Shown here piece after piece: positions 16,513 to 24,608 of a stretch of 64,000 bases of DNA. Below the pieces are notes generated by a model, which saw only the letters and a list, made by a program, of their open reading frames with translations, was not told where the DNA came from and ran no database searches. This stretch comes from Streptomyces viridiviolaceus (lineage in GTDB: Bacteria > Actinomycetota > Actinomycetes > Streptomycetales > Streptomycetaceae). The stretch is taken from assembly GCF_014650995.1 (NCBI RefSeq), contig NZ_BMWA01000008.1, positions 124,001-188,000 on the forward strand, in the 5' to 3' direction. Positions within the stretch are counted from its first letter, which is position 1. Each line of letters opens with the position of its first letter. The position numbers and the translations under genes are program-made.

Positions 16513-16540
16513 GTTACACGACCGTGCGGCGGTTTGTTAC
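16513..16540 (-). promoter_or_regulatory. GlnR-like site upstream of nasA
   Basis: On the minus strand GTAAC occurs at 16540-16536 and again at 16517-16513, with CCGCA between. Spacing is one base longer than the ideal 22 between equivalent half-sites. The location, 24 bases before the nasA start, and the gene's role make GlnR the obvious candidate. Confidence 0.5.
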
Positions 16541-16592
16541 GCCACCGGGACGGCGACCTCCCCGCCGCCCATGGGCCGCGGTGAGGGCCGCG

Positions 16593-17279
16593 TCACCGCT
16601 CAGCGGCCAGGGCACGCGCCACCCCCGGCTCCTTCGGCCCGAGGAACGTGGGATCCGGCTCGAAGACCGCGTCCAGCGCCGCCTTGCCGGCCGCGAGGAT
16701 CTCCCGCGCGCCCCCGTAGTACCAGGTCGCGTCGTGCCTGTCGTCGACCCCGACGCCGTACGACACCACCCCCGCCTCCTGGCACAGAGCCACCGCCCGC
16801 CGGATGTGGAAGCCCTGGCTGATCAGGACGGCCCGGTCGACACCGAAGATCTTCTTCGCGCGGACGCAGGAGTCCCAGGTGTCGAAGCCCGCGTAGTCGC
16901 TGACGATCCGCCCGTCGGGCACGCCGTGCCGGACGAGGTACGCCCGCATGGCGTCCGGCTCGTCGTACTCCTCACGGCTGTTGTCCCCGGTCACGAGCAC
17001 CACCTCGATCCGCCCCGCGCGGTACAGCTCGGCCGCCGCGTCCAGCCGGTGCGCCAGGTACGGCGACGGCTCGCCGTCCCACAGTCCGGCACCGAAGACG
17101 ACCGCGACCTCGGTGCGGGGCACGTCGGCCGTGGTGCGCAGCCGGTCGCCGGTGACCAGGTGCATCCACGTGGCGGGCAGCAGTGCCAGCACGCACCCGG
17201 CCATGACCGCCTGGGCCAGCCTCCGCTGCCCCTTACGGGTGCGCGGCAGGCGGGGTCTGCGAGGTCTCCAGCGGCGCAT
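16593..17279 (-). CDS. ElyC/SanA/YdcF-family (DUF218) membrane protein
   Basis: 228 residues from ATG 17279, which has AAGGGA nine bases upstream; the frame continues far upstream but only as a shadow. An Arg-rich N-terminus precedes one membrane helix (AQAVMAGCVLALLPATWM). The domain carries VAVVFGAGLWDGEPSPYLAHRLDAAAELYRAG, VLVTGDNSREEYDEPDAMRAYLVRHGVP and AVLISQGFHIRRAVALC, the complete DUF218 pattern. Relatives (SanA, ElyC) affect envelope integrity and vancomycin exclusion. The biochemical activity is unknown. It is divergent from the sirohydrochlorin chelatase gene. Confidence 0.85.
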   Translation of the reverse strand: MRRWRPRRPRLPRTRKGQRRLAQAVMAGCVLALLPATWMHLVTGDRLRTTADVPRTEVAVVFGAGLWDGEPSPYLAHRLDAAAELYRAGRIEVVLVTGDNSREEYDEPDAMRAYLVRHGVPDGRIVSDYAGFDTWDSCVRAKKIFGVDRAVLISQGFHIRRAVALCQEAGVVSYGVGVDDRHDATWYYGGAREILAAGKAALDAVFEPDPTFLGPKEPGVARALAAER

Positions 17280-17444
17280 CGGACGGTCCCTTCCCCGGTC
17301 GGCTCTCGACACCGGGAGACGTCCCCGCCCACCCGTCCGGTTCGCCGCCCGGCGCGTGACCAGGTTCACCGCACCGGGGGACACCGCAGGCCGTGCCGCC
17401 TCACGCCGCCCGCACGCCGCCGTGTGAACCGACGGAAAATTGCC

Positions 17445-17471
17445 GTGACGCCCGCGCAACGGGACGGCAAC
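17445..17471 (+). promoter_or_regulatory. Possible GlnR site upstream of the sirohydrochlorin chelatase gene
   Basis: GTGAC (17445-17449), GCAAC (17456-17460) and GCAAC (17467-17471) are spaced by exactly six bases each, the GlnR periodicity. The first fits gTnAC fully and the others fit GaAAC in four of five positions. The start codon follows 22 bases later. Confidence 0.4.
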
Positions 17472-17493
17472 GTGCCGCCGCCACGATCGGTGC

Positions 17494-18285
17494 ATGACGG
17501 CCACGACGATGACGAGCAGGATGCGCGGGACGCGCGCGACGACCGGCCCCGACGGGACACCCGCCCTGGTCGTCGTCGCCCACGGCAGCCGCGACCCGCG
17601 CGCCCTGAGCACCGTACGCGCACTCCTCGACCGGGTCCGCGAGCTGCGCCCCGGCCTGCCCGTGCACCTCGGGCACATCGAGCTGAACGAGCCGTTGCTC
17701 CCCGACACGCTGGCCGGGCTCGGCGACACGGAGGCCGTTCTCGTACCGCTGCTGCTCAGCCGGGGCCACCACGTCAAGCGGGACATCCCCGAGATGGCCG
17801 CCGCGGCACCGGCCCGCACCCGCGTGGCCGCCCCGCTCGGCCCCCACCCGCTCCTCGTCGAGGCCCTCTGCGACCGCCTCGCCGAGGCCGGGGGGCCCGC
17901 CCACGACCTGCGGCCCAGCGCCGTCGTCCTCGCCTCCGCGGGCTCCCGCGACCCGGAGTCCGGGGCCGACACCGGCCACACCGCCGCCCTCCTCGCCGAA
18001 CGCCTCGGCGTGCCGGTCGTCCCGGCCTACGCCTCGGCAGCCGCCCCCACCGTGCCGGAGGCGGTCCGCGCCCTGACCGCCCAGGGGTACCGCCGGGTGG
18101 CCATCGCCTCGTACTTCACGGCCCCGGGTCGCTTCGCGACGGAGTGCGCCTCGGCCGCCCCGTGGATCGCGTCCGCCCCCCTCGGCACCCACCCGGCGAT
18201 GGCCCGCCTGCTCCTGCACCGCTACGACGAGACGGCGGCGACTTGGGCCATGGTGCCGGGCTCGGTGTCACTGGCGTCGGTGTGA
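17494..18285 (+). CDS. Sirohydrochlorin chelatase (CbiX/SirB-like)
   Basis: 263 residues with two CbiX repeats. The first begins ALVVVAHGSRDPRALSTVRALLDRV, with the metal-binding His in HGS, and includes VPLLLSRGHHVKRDIPE. The second begins AVVLASAGSRDPESGADTG and includes VAIASYFTAPGRF. The enzyme inserts Fe (or Co) into sirohydrochlorin, the last step of siroheme synthesis. Siroheme is the cofactor of NirB, which explains its place close to nasA and the nir operon. Methyltransferase and oxidase steps of the pathway are not in this window. Residues 1-22 are variable and a start at ATG 17509 is also possible. Confidence 0.9.
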   Translation: MTATTMTSRMRGTRATTGPDGTPALVVVAHGSRDPRALSTVRALLDRVRELRPGLPVHLGHIELNEPLLPDTLAGLGDTEAVLVPLLLSRGHHVKRDIPEMAAAAPARTRVAAPLGPHPLLVEALCDRLAEAGGPAHDLRPSAVVLASAGSRDPESGADTGHTAALLAERLGVPVVPAYASAAAPTVPEAVRALTAQGYRRVAIASYFTAPGRFATECASAAPWIASAPLGTHPAMARLLLHRYDETAATWAMVPGSVSLASV

Positions 18286-18288
18286 ACG

Positions 18289-18345
18289 CCCCAGGGGCGC
18301 GGTGAACTGCGCGATCGACCACACAGGACTTGCAGCCGAACGACT
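18289..18345 (+). repeat. Dispersed Streptomyces intergenic repeat (CAGGGGCGCGG...CAGCCGAACGAC type)
   Basis: The stretch begins CCCCAGGGGCGCGGTGAACT and ends GCAGCCGAACGAC. From general knowledge, closely similar 50-60-bp sequences lie between many Streptomyces genes. It follows the chelatase stop directly and contains the short hairpin CCCCAGGGG. Its function is unknown. Confidence 0.55.
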
Positions 18346-18405
18346 GCAGGACATGGCAGACGCATAGGCACCCACGTGCCACTCCCTCCCCTTACTGTCT
18401 ATGAC

Positions 18406-19698
18406 ATGGAAGGCACCGCACCCCCGCCGCCGTACGACCCGGCCTCAGCGGCCCGCTGGGCCACCGAACCCGACAAACGCCCCGGCCGCACCGCCTTCCA
18501 GCGCGACCGCGCCCGCGTGCTGCACTCCGCGGCCCTGCGCCGCCTCGCCGGCAAGACCCAGGTCGTCACGCCGGGGGAGCGCAACCCCATGTGGGACGCC
18601 AGCCCCCGCACCCGCCTCACGCACTCCCTGGAGTGCGCCCAGGTCGGCCGCGAGCTCGGTGCCGCCCTCGGCTGCGACCCGGACCTCGTCGAGGCCGCCT
18701 GCCTCTCCCACGACCTGGGCCACCCGCCCTTCGGGCACAACGGCGAACAGGCGCTCAACGAGTTCGCCGAGGACTGCGGCGGCTTCGAGGGCAACGCCCA
18801 GTCGCTGCGCCTGCTCACCCGCATCGAACCCAAACGGTTCGTCACCGACCCGGAGTCCGGCGACCTCGTCAGCGTCGGCCTCAACCTCACCCGGGCCGCC
18901 CTCGACGCCGCCACCAAGTACCCCTGGCCCCGGGGCGCCCACCCCACCGACCCGGCGTCGGTGAAGTTCGGCGTCTACGAGGACGACCGCCCCGTCTTCG
19001 ACTGGGTCCGTGCGGACGCCCCCGGCACCCGCACCTGTTTCGAGGCCCAGGTCATGGACTGGTCCGACGACGTGGCGTACTCGGTGCACGACGTCGAGGA
19101 CGGCCTGCACGCCGGCCACATCGACCCCAACTGCCTGCTCGCCGACCCGGAACGCCGGGCGGTGTTCGAGGTCGCCGTCGGGCGGTACGTCCCCGCGGAC
19201 ACGGACCACGCCGAGCTCGCGGCCGCCCTCGACCGGCTCCTCGCCCAGGAGTGGTGGCCGCACGGCTACGACGGCTCGGCCGTCGCCCAGGCCCGGCTGA
19301 AGGACGCCACCAGCCAGCTCATCGGCCGCTTCTGCCTCGCCGCCGAGGGAGCCACACGCGCGGCGTTCGGCACCGGCCGCCTCACCCGGTACACGGCCGA
19401 ACTGGTCGTGCCCCGCGAGACCCGGCTGGAGTGCGCCGTGCTCAAGGCGGTAGCCGACCTGTACGTCATGCAGCGCGCCGAGCAGGAGCGGCTCCGCGCC
19501 GACCAGCGCATCGTCGTCGCCGAACTCGCCGAGGCGCTCACCGCCCGCGCCCCGGACGGCCTCGACCCGCAGTTCCGCGCCATGCTCGACCGGGCCGGCG
19601 ACGACCGCGCCCGCAAACGGGTGATCGTCGACCAGATCGCCTCCCTCACCGACGCCTCGGCCCGCTCGCTTCACGCCCGTCTGACAGCGCATCCATGA
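18406..19698 (+). CDS. dgt: Deoxyguanosinetriphosphate triphosphohydrolase-like HD protein
   Basis: 430 residues from ATG 18406; an in-frame ATG at 18376 would add ten residues. The HD-domain metal ligands are visible: His in RTRLTHSLE near residue 70, HD in [15 protein letters not shown] near 105, and the distal Asp in [16 protein letters not shown] near 217. The N-terminal [23 protein letters not shown] is the dGTPase substrate motif. The enzyme cleaves dNTPs to nucleoside and tripolyphosphate and may tune dNTP pools. It precedes dnaG with one gene between, an arrangement conserved in Streptomyces. Confidence 0.93.
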   Translation: MEGTAPPPPYDPASAARWATEPDKRPGRTAFQRDRARVLHSAALRRLAGKTQVVTPGERNPMWDASPRTRLTHSLECAQVGRELGAALGCDPDLVEAACLSHDLGHPPFGHNGEQALNEFAEDCGGFEGNAQSLRLLTRIEPKRFVTDPESGDLVSVGLNLTRAALDAATKYPWPRGAHPTDPASVKFGVYEDDRPVFDWVRADAPGTRTCFEAQVMDWSDDVAYSVHDVEDGLHAGHIDPNCLLADPERRAVFEVAVGRYVPADTDHAELAAALDRLLAQEWWPHGYDGSAVAQARLKDATSQLIGRFCLAAEGATRAAFGTGRLTRYTAELVVPRETRLECAVLKAVADLYVMQRAEQERLRADQRIVVAELAEALTARAPDGLDPQFRAMLDRAGDDRARKRVIVDQIASLTDASARSLHARLTAHP

Positions 19699-19841
19699 GA
19701 CTGGCGGGACGCCAGTGACATCAGCGACACCAGGAGCCCCGAATGTGACCGTGCGTGGCCTGATCGGGCCACTCCCCCTTCCCGCACCACGCCGCGTGCG
19801 GGACGCTCGCATGTGGCGGCACCCTGACGAGGAGGCAACAA

Positions 19842-21107
19842 GTGGTCGACGCGGATCAGACATTCGTCATCGTCGGAGGCGGACTGGCCGGTGCGAAGGC
19901 GGCGGAGACGCTCCGCGCGGAGGGCTTCACCGGCCGGGTGATCCTCATCTGTGACGAGCGCGACCACCCCTACGAGCGCCCGCCGCTGTCCAAGGGCTAC
20001 CTGCTCGGCAAGGAGGAACGCGACAGCGTCTTCGTGCACGAACCCGCCTGGTACGCGCAGAACGACATCGAGCTGCACCTCGGCCAGACCGTCGTCGCCA
20101 TCGACCGCGCCGCGAAGACCGTCCACTACGGCGACGACGGCACCCGCGCCCGCTACGACAAGCTGCTCCTCGCGACCGGCGCCGAGCCCCGTCGCCTCGA
20201 CATCCCCGGCACCGGCCTGGTGGGCGTCCACCACCTGCGCCGTCTCGCCCACGCCGAGCGCCTCAAGGGCGTCCTCACCTCCCTCGGCCGTGACAACGGC
20301 CACCTGGTGATCGCCGGCGCCGGCTGGATCGGCCTGGAGGTCGCCGCGGCGGCCCGCGAGTACGGCGCCGAGGTCACCGTCGTGGAGCCCGAGCCGACCC
20401 CGCTGCACGGCGTCCTCGGCCCCGAGCTGGGCGCCGTCTTCGCCGAACTGCACCAGGCGCACGGCGTCCGCTTCCGCTTCGGCGTGAGGCTGACCGAGAT
20501 CGTCGGCCAGGACGGCGTCGTCCTCGCCGCCCGCACCGACGACGGCGAGGAGCACCCCGCGCACGACGTGCTCGCCGCCATCGGCGCCGCCCCGCGCGTG
20601 TCGCTGGCCCAGGCCGCGGGCCTGGAGATCGCCGACCGCGCCCACGGCGGCGGCGTCGCGGTCGACGAACGGCTGCGCACCTCCGACCCGGACATCTACG
20701 CGGCCGGCGACGTGGCCTCCTTCCAGCACGCCCTCTTCGGCTCCCGGCTGCGCGTGGAGCACTGGGCCAACGCGCTCAACGGCGGCCCGGCCGCGGCCCG
20801 CTCCATGCTCGGCCACGACCTCACCTACGACCGCGTGCCCTACTTCTTCTCCGACCAGTACGACCTCGGGATGGAGTACTCCGGCTGGGCGCCGCCGGGG
20901 TCGTACGACCAGGTGGTGATCCGCGGGGACGCCGCCAAACGCGAGTTCATCGCCTTCTGGGTGAAGGAGGGCCGGGTGCTGGCCGGTATGAACGTGAACG
21001 TGTGGGACGTCACGGACACCGTCCAGCAGCTGATCCGCACCGGGACCCAGGTGGACACCGAGGCGCTCGCGGACCCGCACGTGCCGCTGACCGGCCTCGT
21101 CGCCTAG
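19842..21107 (+). CDS. FAD-dependent ferredoxin-reductase-like oxidoreductase
   Basis: 421 residues, starting at GTG 19842 with GAGGAGG eight bases upstream. It has an FAD motif FVIVGGGLAGAKAAETL, a PPLSKGYLLG motif typical of the rubredoxin/ferredoxin reductase (Rhodococcus/Pseudomonas ThcD, PdR) family, an NAD motif VIAGAGWIGLEVA near residue 150, and the second FAD motif DIYAAGDVASF near 285. The C-terminus has the reductase_C domain (FFSDQYDLGMEYSGWA). It would pass electrons from NAD(P)H to a ferredoxin or P450. No ferredoxin or P450 gene is adjacent, so the partner is unknown. A hairpin ends the transcript before dnaG. Confidence 0.88.
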   Translation: MVDADQTFVIVGGGLAGAKAAETLRAEGFTGRVILICDERDHPYERPPLSKGYLLGKEERDSVFVHEPAWYAQNDIELHLGQTVVAIDRAAKTVHYGDDGTRARYDKLLLATGAEPRRLDIPGTGLVGVHHLRRLAHAERLKGVLTSLGRDNGHLVIAGAGWIGLEVAAAAREYGAEVTVVEPEPTPLHGVLGPELGAVFAELHQAHGVRFRFGVRLTEIVGQDGVVLAARTDDGEEHPAHDVLAAIGAAPRVSLAQAAGLEIADRAHGGGVAVDERLRTSDPDIYAAGDVASFQHALFGSRLRVEHWANALNGGPAAARSMLGHDLTYDRVPYFFSDQYDLGMEYSGWAPPGSYDQVVIRGDAAKREFIAFWVKEGRVLAGMNVNVWDVTDTVQQLIRTGTQVDTEALADPHVPLTGLVA

Positions 21108-21153
21108 CCGTCAGGGCTGTCGTACCGTCCCCGTGCCGCGATTCCCCGGGGCA

Positions 21154-21177
21154 GCCCCCGACCCCCGGCCCGGGGGC
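21154..21177 (+). terminator. Short hairpin between the reductase gene and dnaG
   Basis: GCCCCCG (21154-21160) pairs with CGGGGGC (21171-21177) around a 10-base loop, 46 bases after the reductase stop. A weak but plausible terminator. Confidence 0.45.
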
Positions 21178-21208
21178 AACGCGCCCCGGGAGTGTCGGTA
21201 CCGCGCCG

Positions 21209-21214
21209 TAGAAT
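21209..21214 (+). promoter_or_regulatory. -10 element TAGAAT of a probable leaderless dnaG transcript
   Basis: TAGAAT ends six bases before the GTG start at 21221. No Shine-Dalgarno sequence is present in between, so transcription probably starts at or next to the start codon. No clear -35 is visible. Confidence 0.5.
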
Positions 21215-21220
21215 CACCTT

Positions 21221-23131
21221 GTGGCAGGACGGATCAACGACGAGGACGTGAAGGCGGTACGGGACGCGGTCCCGATCGACGCCGTCGTGTCGGAGTACCT
21301 CCAGCTGCGGAACGCGGGCGGCGGCAACCTCAAGGGGCTGTGCCCGTTCCACGACGAGAAGTCCCCGTCCTTCCAGGTCAGCCCGAGCAAGGGTCTCTTC
21401 CACTGCTTCGGCTGCCAGGAGGGCGGCGACACCATCACGTTCGTGATGAAGATCGACCACCTCACCTTCTCCGAGGCGGTCGAGCGCCTGGCCGGCCAGG
21501 TCGGCATCACCCTGCGCTACGAGGAGGGCGGGTACAACCCCGCCCACCAGCGCGGCGAGCGCATCCGCCTGGTCGAGGCGCACAAGATCGCCGCCGAGTG
21601 GTACGCCGAGCAGCTCGCGACCTCGCCCGAGGCCGACACCGGCCGCCTCTTCCTCGCCGAGCGCGGTTTCGACCAGGCCGCCGCGGTCCACTTCGGCGTC
21701 GGCTACAGCCCCCAGGGCTGGGACCACCTCACCCGCTACCTGCGCGGCAAGGGCTTCTCCGACAAGGAACTGCTCCTGTCCGGCCTCTCCCAGGAGGGCC
21801 GCCGCGGCCCCATCGACCGCTTCCGCGGCCGGCTGATGTGGCCCATCCGCGACATCGGCGGGGACGTCGTCGGCTTCGGCGCCCGCAAGCTCTACGAGGC
21901 GGACAACGGCCCCAAGTACCTCAACACCCCCGACACGGCGATCTACAAGAAGTCCCAGGTCCTCTACGGCATCGACCTCGCGAAGAAGGACATCGCCAAG
22001 GCGTCCCGCGCGGTCGTCGTCGAGGGCTACACCGACGTCATGGCCTGCCACCTCGCGGGCGTGACCACGGCGATCGCGACCTGCGGCACAGCCTTCGGCG
22101 GCGACCACATCAAGATCCTGCGCCGGCTGCTCATGGACAACGGCTCGGCCCGCGTGATCTTCACCTTCGACGGCGACGCGGCCGGCCAGAAGGCGGCCCT
22201 GCGCGCCTTCGAGGACGACCAGAAGTTCGCCGCCGAGACCTACATCGCCATCGCCCCCGACGGCATGGACCCCTGCGACCTGCGCCTGGCCAAGGGCGAC
22301 GAGGCGGTCGCCGACCTGGTCGAACCCCGGACCCCGCTCTTCGAGTTCGCTCTCCGCCAGATCGTCGGACGCTACGACCTGGACACCCCGGCCGGCCGTG
22401 CGGCGGCCCTCGACGAGGCGGCCCCGGTGGTCGCCCGCATCAAGAACAGCGGAGCCCAGCACGAGGTCGCCGTGCAGCTCGCGGGAATGCTCGGCATCCT
22501 CGACACCCAGTTCGTGGTCAAGCGGGTCGCGCAGCTCGCCCGCTGGGCCCGCGACCGCGGCGGCAAGGGCCCCGCGCCCGGCCCCGGCCCGCAGCAGCGC
22601 GGCCCGCAGCAGTACGCCCCCGCCACGAGCGCCCCCCGGGGCCCCGCCCTCAACCTCCGCAACCCCGTCTACGCCACCGAACGCGAACTGCTCAAGCTCG
22701 CCCTCCAGCGCCCGGAACTGGTCTCCCCGGCCTTCGACGCGTACGGCGTCGACGAGTTCACCGCCGCGCCGTACGCGGCCGTGCGCCAGGCGATCCTGGA
22801 GGCGGGCGGCGCGGAGTACGGCATCCAGGACCCGCAGGAGTACCTGGTCCGCGTCCGCGACGCCGCCCCGGACGACGCCGTGCGCGCGATGGTCACGGAA
22901 CTCGCCGTCGAGGCGATCATGCGCCGTGCGGTGGACGAGGTCTACGCGGGCGAGGTGCTGGTCCGGGTCCGCCGCCGGGCCGTCGAGCGTCGCGTCCGGG
23001 ACGTCCAGAGCCGCTTCACCCGCCTGGGCACCTACGGCGACCCGGCCGAGCTGGCGGCCGTCCAGAACGAGCTGTGGATCCTCCAGCAGTACGACCAGTC
23101 CCTGCGCGAGCACGGCGCCGCCGCCCTCTGA
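21221..23131 (+). CDS. dnaG: DNA primase DnaG
   Basis: 636 residues, a normal size. The N-terminal CHC2 zinc finger is CPFHDEKSPSF near residue 40 and CFGCQEGG near 61. The RNA polymerase core contains GFGARKLYEADNGPKYLNTPDT, and the TOPRIM motifs are VVVEGYTDVMACHLAG near 266 and FTFDGDAAGQKAALRAF near 311. A Pro/Gly/Gln-rich linker (about 445-475) leads to the C-terminal DnaB-binding domain (TERELLKLALQRPELV). It makes RNA primers for lagging-strand DNA synthesis. The GTG start at 21221 follows a -10 hexamer closely and lacks a Shine-Dalgarno sequence. The downstream gene encodes an hrdA-type sigma factor, echoing the dnaG-rpoD order of other bacteria. Confidence 0.97.
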   Translation: MAGRINDEDVKAVRDAVPIDAVVSEYLQLRNAGGGNLKGLCPFHDEKSPSFQVSPSKGLFHCFGCQEGGDTITFVMKIDHLTFSEAVERLAGQVGITLRYEEGGYNPAHQRGERIRLVEAHKIAAEWYAEQLATSPEADTGRLFLAERGFDQAAAVHFGVGYSPQGWDHLTRYLRGKGFSDKELLLSGLSQEGRRGPIDRFRGRLMWPIRDIGGDVVGFGARKLYEADNGPKYLNTPDTAIYKKSQVLYGIDLAKKDIAKASRAVVVEGYTDVMACHLAGVTTAIATCGTAFGGDHIKILRRLLMDNGSARVIFTFDGDAAGQKAALRAFEDDQKFAAETYIAIAPDGMDPCDLRLAKGDEAVADLVEPRTPLFEFALRQIVGRYDLDTPAGRAAALDEAAPVVARIKNSGAQHEVAVQLAGMLGILDTQFVVKRVAQLARWARDRGGKGPAPGPGPQQRGPQQYAPATSAPRGPALNLRNPVYATERELLKLALQRPELVSPAFDAYGVDEFTAAPYAAVRQAILEAGGAEYGIQDPQEYLVRVRDAAPDDAVRAMVTELAVEAIMRRAVDEVYAGEVLVRVRRRAVERRVRDVQSRFTRLGTYGDPAELAAVQNELWILQQYDQSLREHGAAAL

Positions 23132-23288
23132 GATCCGGCCACATCCCGACACCGCCCTTTCCGGGGGTTTCACCCCGCGTCGGTCGCACACCCGTACGGT
23201 GAGATAACCGGGCGGTCACGGACCGGACGCAAAAAGTCACCGCACGCCCCTCGTGGCGGCGATGTGTCGTACCCCACACTGGGTTCCG

Positions 23289-24569
23289 GTGCCTGAGTCC
23301 TCGGAGCGCGGCCGATCCGTCCCCGACGGGTCCCTGACCCCCGCGGTTCCGTTCAACGTGTACGGGACGGACAGCGGCGAGGCCGCCGACTCCGCCCCCG
23401 AAGTACCGCTGCCCACCCCTTCGGCAGCGTTCATCCTGGAGGTCGCCCCCGTGCAGACCCAGACCCTCACCCAGACCGACGTCAGTACCGACGGCACGGA
23501 GCCCGACGCGGAGACCGACGTCCTCGTCGCGGTGCCCCCGCAGAACCGTGCCGTGCACCACCCCGAGACGCGCCCGGAGGACCCGCCCGCCGAGGCCCTG
23601 GAGGCGGCCGACACCCCCGAACCCGTCGAGCCGGCCCCCGCCCGCGCCGAGACCGGCGGCCCCTCCTCCGACCTGTTCCGCCAGTACCTGCGCGAGATCG
23701 GCCGCATTCCCCTGCTCACCGCGGCCGAGGAGGTCGAGCTCGCCCGCCGCGTGGAGGCCGGCCTGTTCGCCGAGGAGAAACTGCGGCTCACCCCCGACCT
23801 GGAGAGCCGGCTCGCCCTGGACCTCGACCGGCTCGTCGTCATGGGCCGCATGGCCAAGCGCCGCCTGATCGAGGCCAACCTGCGGCTCGTCGTCTCCGTG
23901 GCGAAGCGGTACGTCGGACGCGGCCTGACCATGCTCGACCTGGTCCAGGAGGGCAATCTCGGCCTCATCCGGGCCGTCGAGAAGTTCGACTACGCCCGCG
24001 GCTACAAGTTCTCCACGTACGCCACCTGGTGGATCCGCCAGGCCATGTCCCGGGCCCTCGCCGACCAGGCACGCACCATCCGCGTGCCCGTCCACGTCGT
24101 CGAGCTCATCAACCGCGTCGTCCGCGTCCAGCGCCGCATGCTCCAGGAACGCGGCTACGAGCCGACCCCGCAGGAGGTCGCCGCCCACCTGGACCTGCCG
24201 CCGGAGCGGGTCGGCGAGGTGCTGCGCCTCGCCCAGGAGCCCGTCTCCCTGCACGCCCCGGTCGGCGAGGAGGACGACGTCGCCCTCGGCGACCTGATCG
24301 AGGACGGCGACGCCACCAGCCCGGTCGAGTCCGCCGCGTTCCTGCTGCTGCGCGAACACCTGGAGGCGGTGCTCTCCACCCTCGGCGAACGCGAGCGCAA
24401 GGTCGTCCAGCTCCGCTACGGACTGGTGGACGGCCGCCCCCGCACCCTGGAGGAGATAGGGCGCATCTTCGGTGTGACCCGCGAGCGGATCCGGCAGATC
24501 GAGTCCAAGACCCTCAACAAGCTCCGCGACCACGCCTTCGCGGACCAGCTGAGGGGCTACCTGGACTGA
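23289..24569 (+). CDS. hrdA: RNA polymerase principal-type sigma factor HrdA
   Basis: A group 1/2 sigma-70 factor of about 426 residues. An acidic, disordered N-terminus precedes region 1.2 ([30 protein letters not shown]), region 2 ([18 protein letters not shown], then the -10 recognition helix [15 protein letters not shown]), region 3, and region 4 ([21 protein letters not shown], then TLNKLR). The short non-conserved region marks it as an Hrd paralogue rather than HrdB. Position after dnaG identifies hrdA. Three starts are possible: ATG 23253, GTG 23289 (third-position GC is already high from here) and GTG 23451 (GGAGG eight bases upstream). Group 2 Hrd factors are usually dispensable and growth-phase dependent. 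Confidence 0.88.
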   Translation: MPESSERGRSVPDGSLTPAVPFNVYGTDSGEAADSAPEVPLPTPSAAFILEVAPVQTQTLTQTDVSTDGTEPDAETDVLVAVPPQNRAVHHPETRPEDPPAEALEAADTPEPVEPAPARAETGGPSSDLFRQYLREIGRIPLLTAAEEVELARRVEAGLFAEEKLRLTPDLESRLALDLDRLVVMGRMAKRRLIEANLRLVVSVAKRYVGRGLTMLDLVQEGNLGLIRAVEKFDYARGYKFSTYATWWIRQAMSRALADQARTIRVPVHVVELINRVVRVQRRMLQERGYEPTPQEVAAHLDLPPERVGEVLRLAQEPVSLHAPVGEEDDVALGDLIEDGDATSPVESAAFLLLREHLEAVLSTLGERERKVVQLRYGLVDGRPRTLEEIGRIFGVTRERIRQIESKTLNKLRDHAFADQLRGYLD

Positions 24570-24597
24570 ACGGGGGCCGCCCGGCGGCGGCCCCCGT
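24570..24597 (+). terminator. Terminator after hrdA
   Basis: ACGGGGGCCGCC (24570-24581) pairs perfectly with GGCGGCCCCCGT (24586-24597) around a four-base loop, starting on the last base of the stop codon. It also lies just past the end of the opposing ABC gene. Confidence 0.85.
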
Positions 24598-24608
24598 ACC
24601 CGTGGCGG

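Noticed and set aside
16593..17981. 462-residue protein including the ElyC/SanA region
   Set aside because: The upstream part is antisense to the sirohydrochlorin chelatase gene; the start at 17279 fits family length and has a ribosome-binding site.
19715..19954. 79-residue frame upstream of the ferredoxin-reductase-like gene
   Set aside because: It overlaps the real start and has no ribosome-binding site or plausible composition; it is a shadow.
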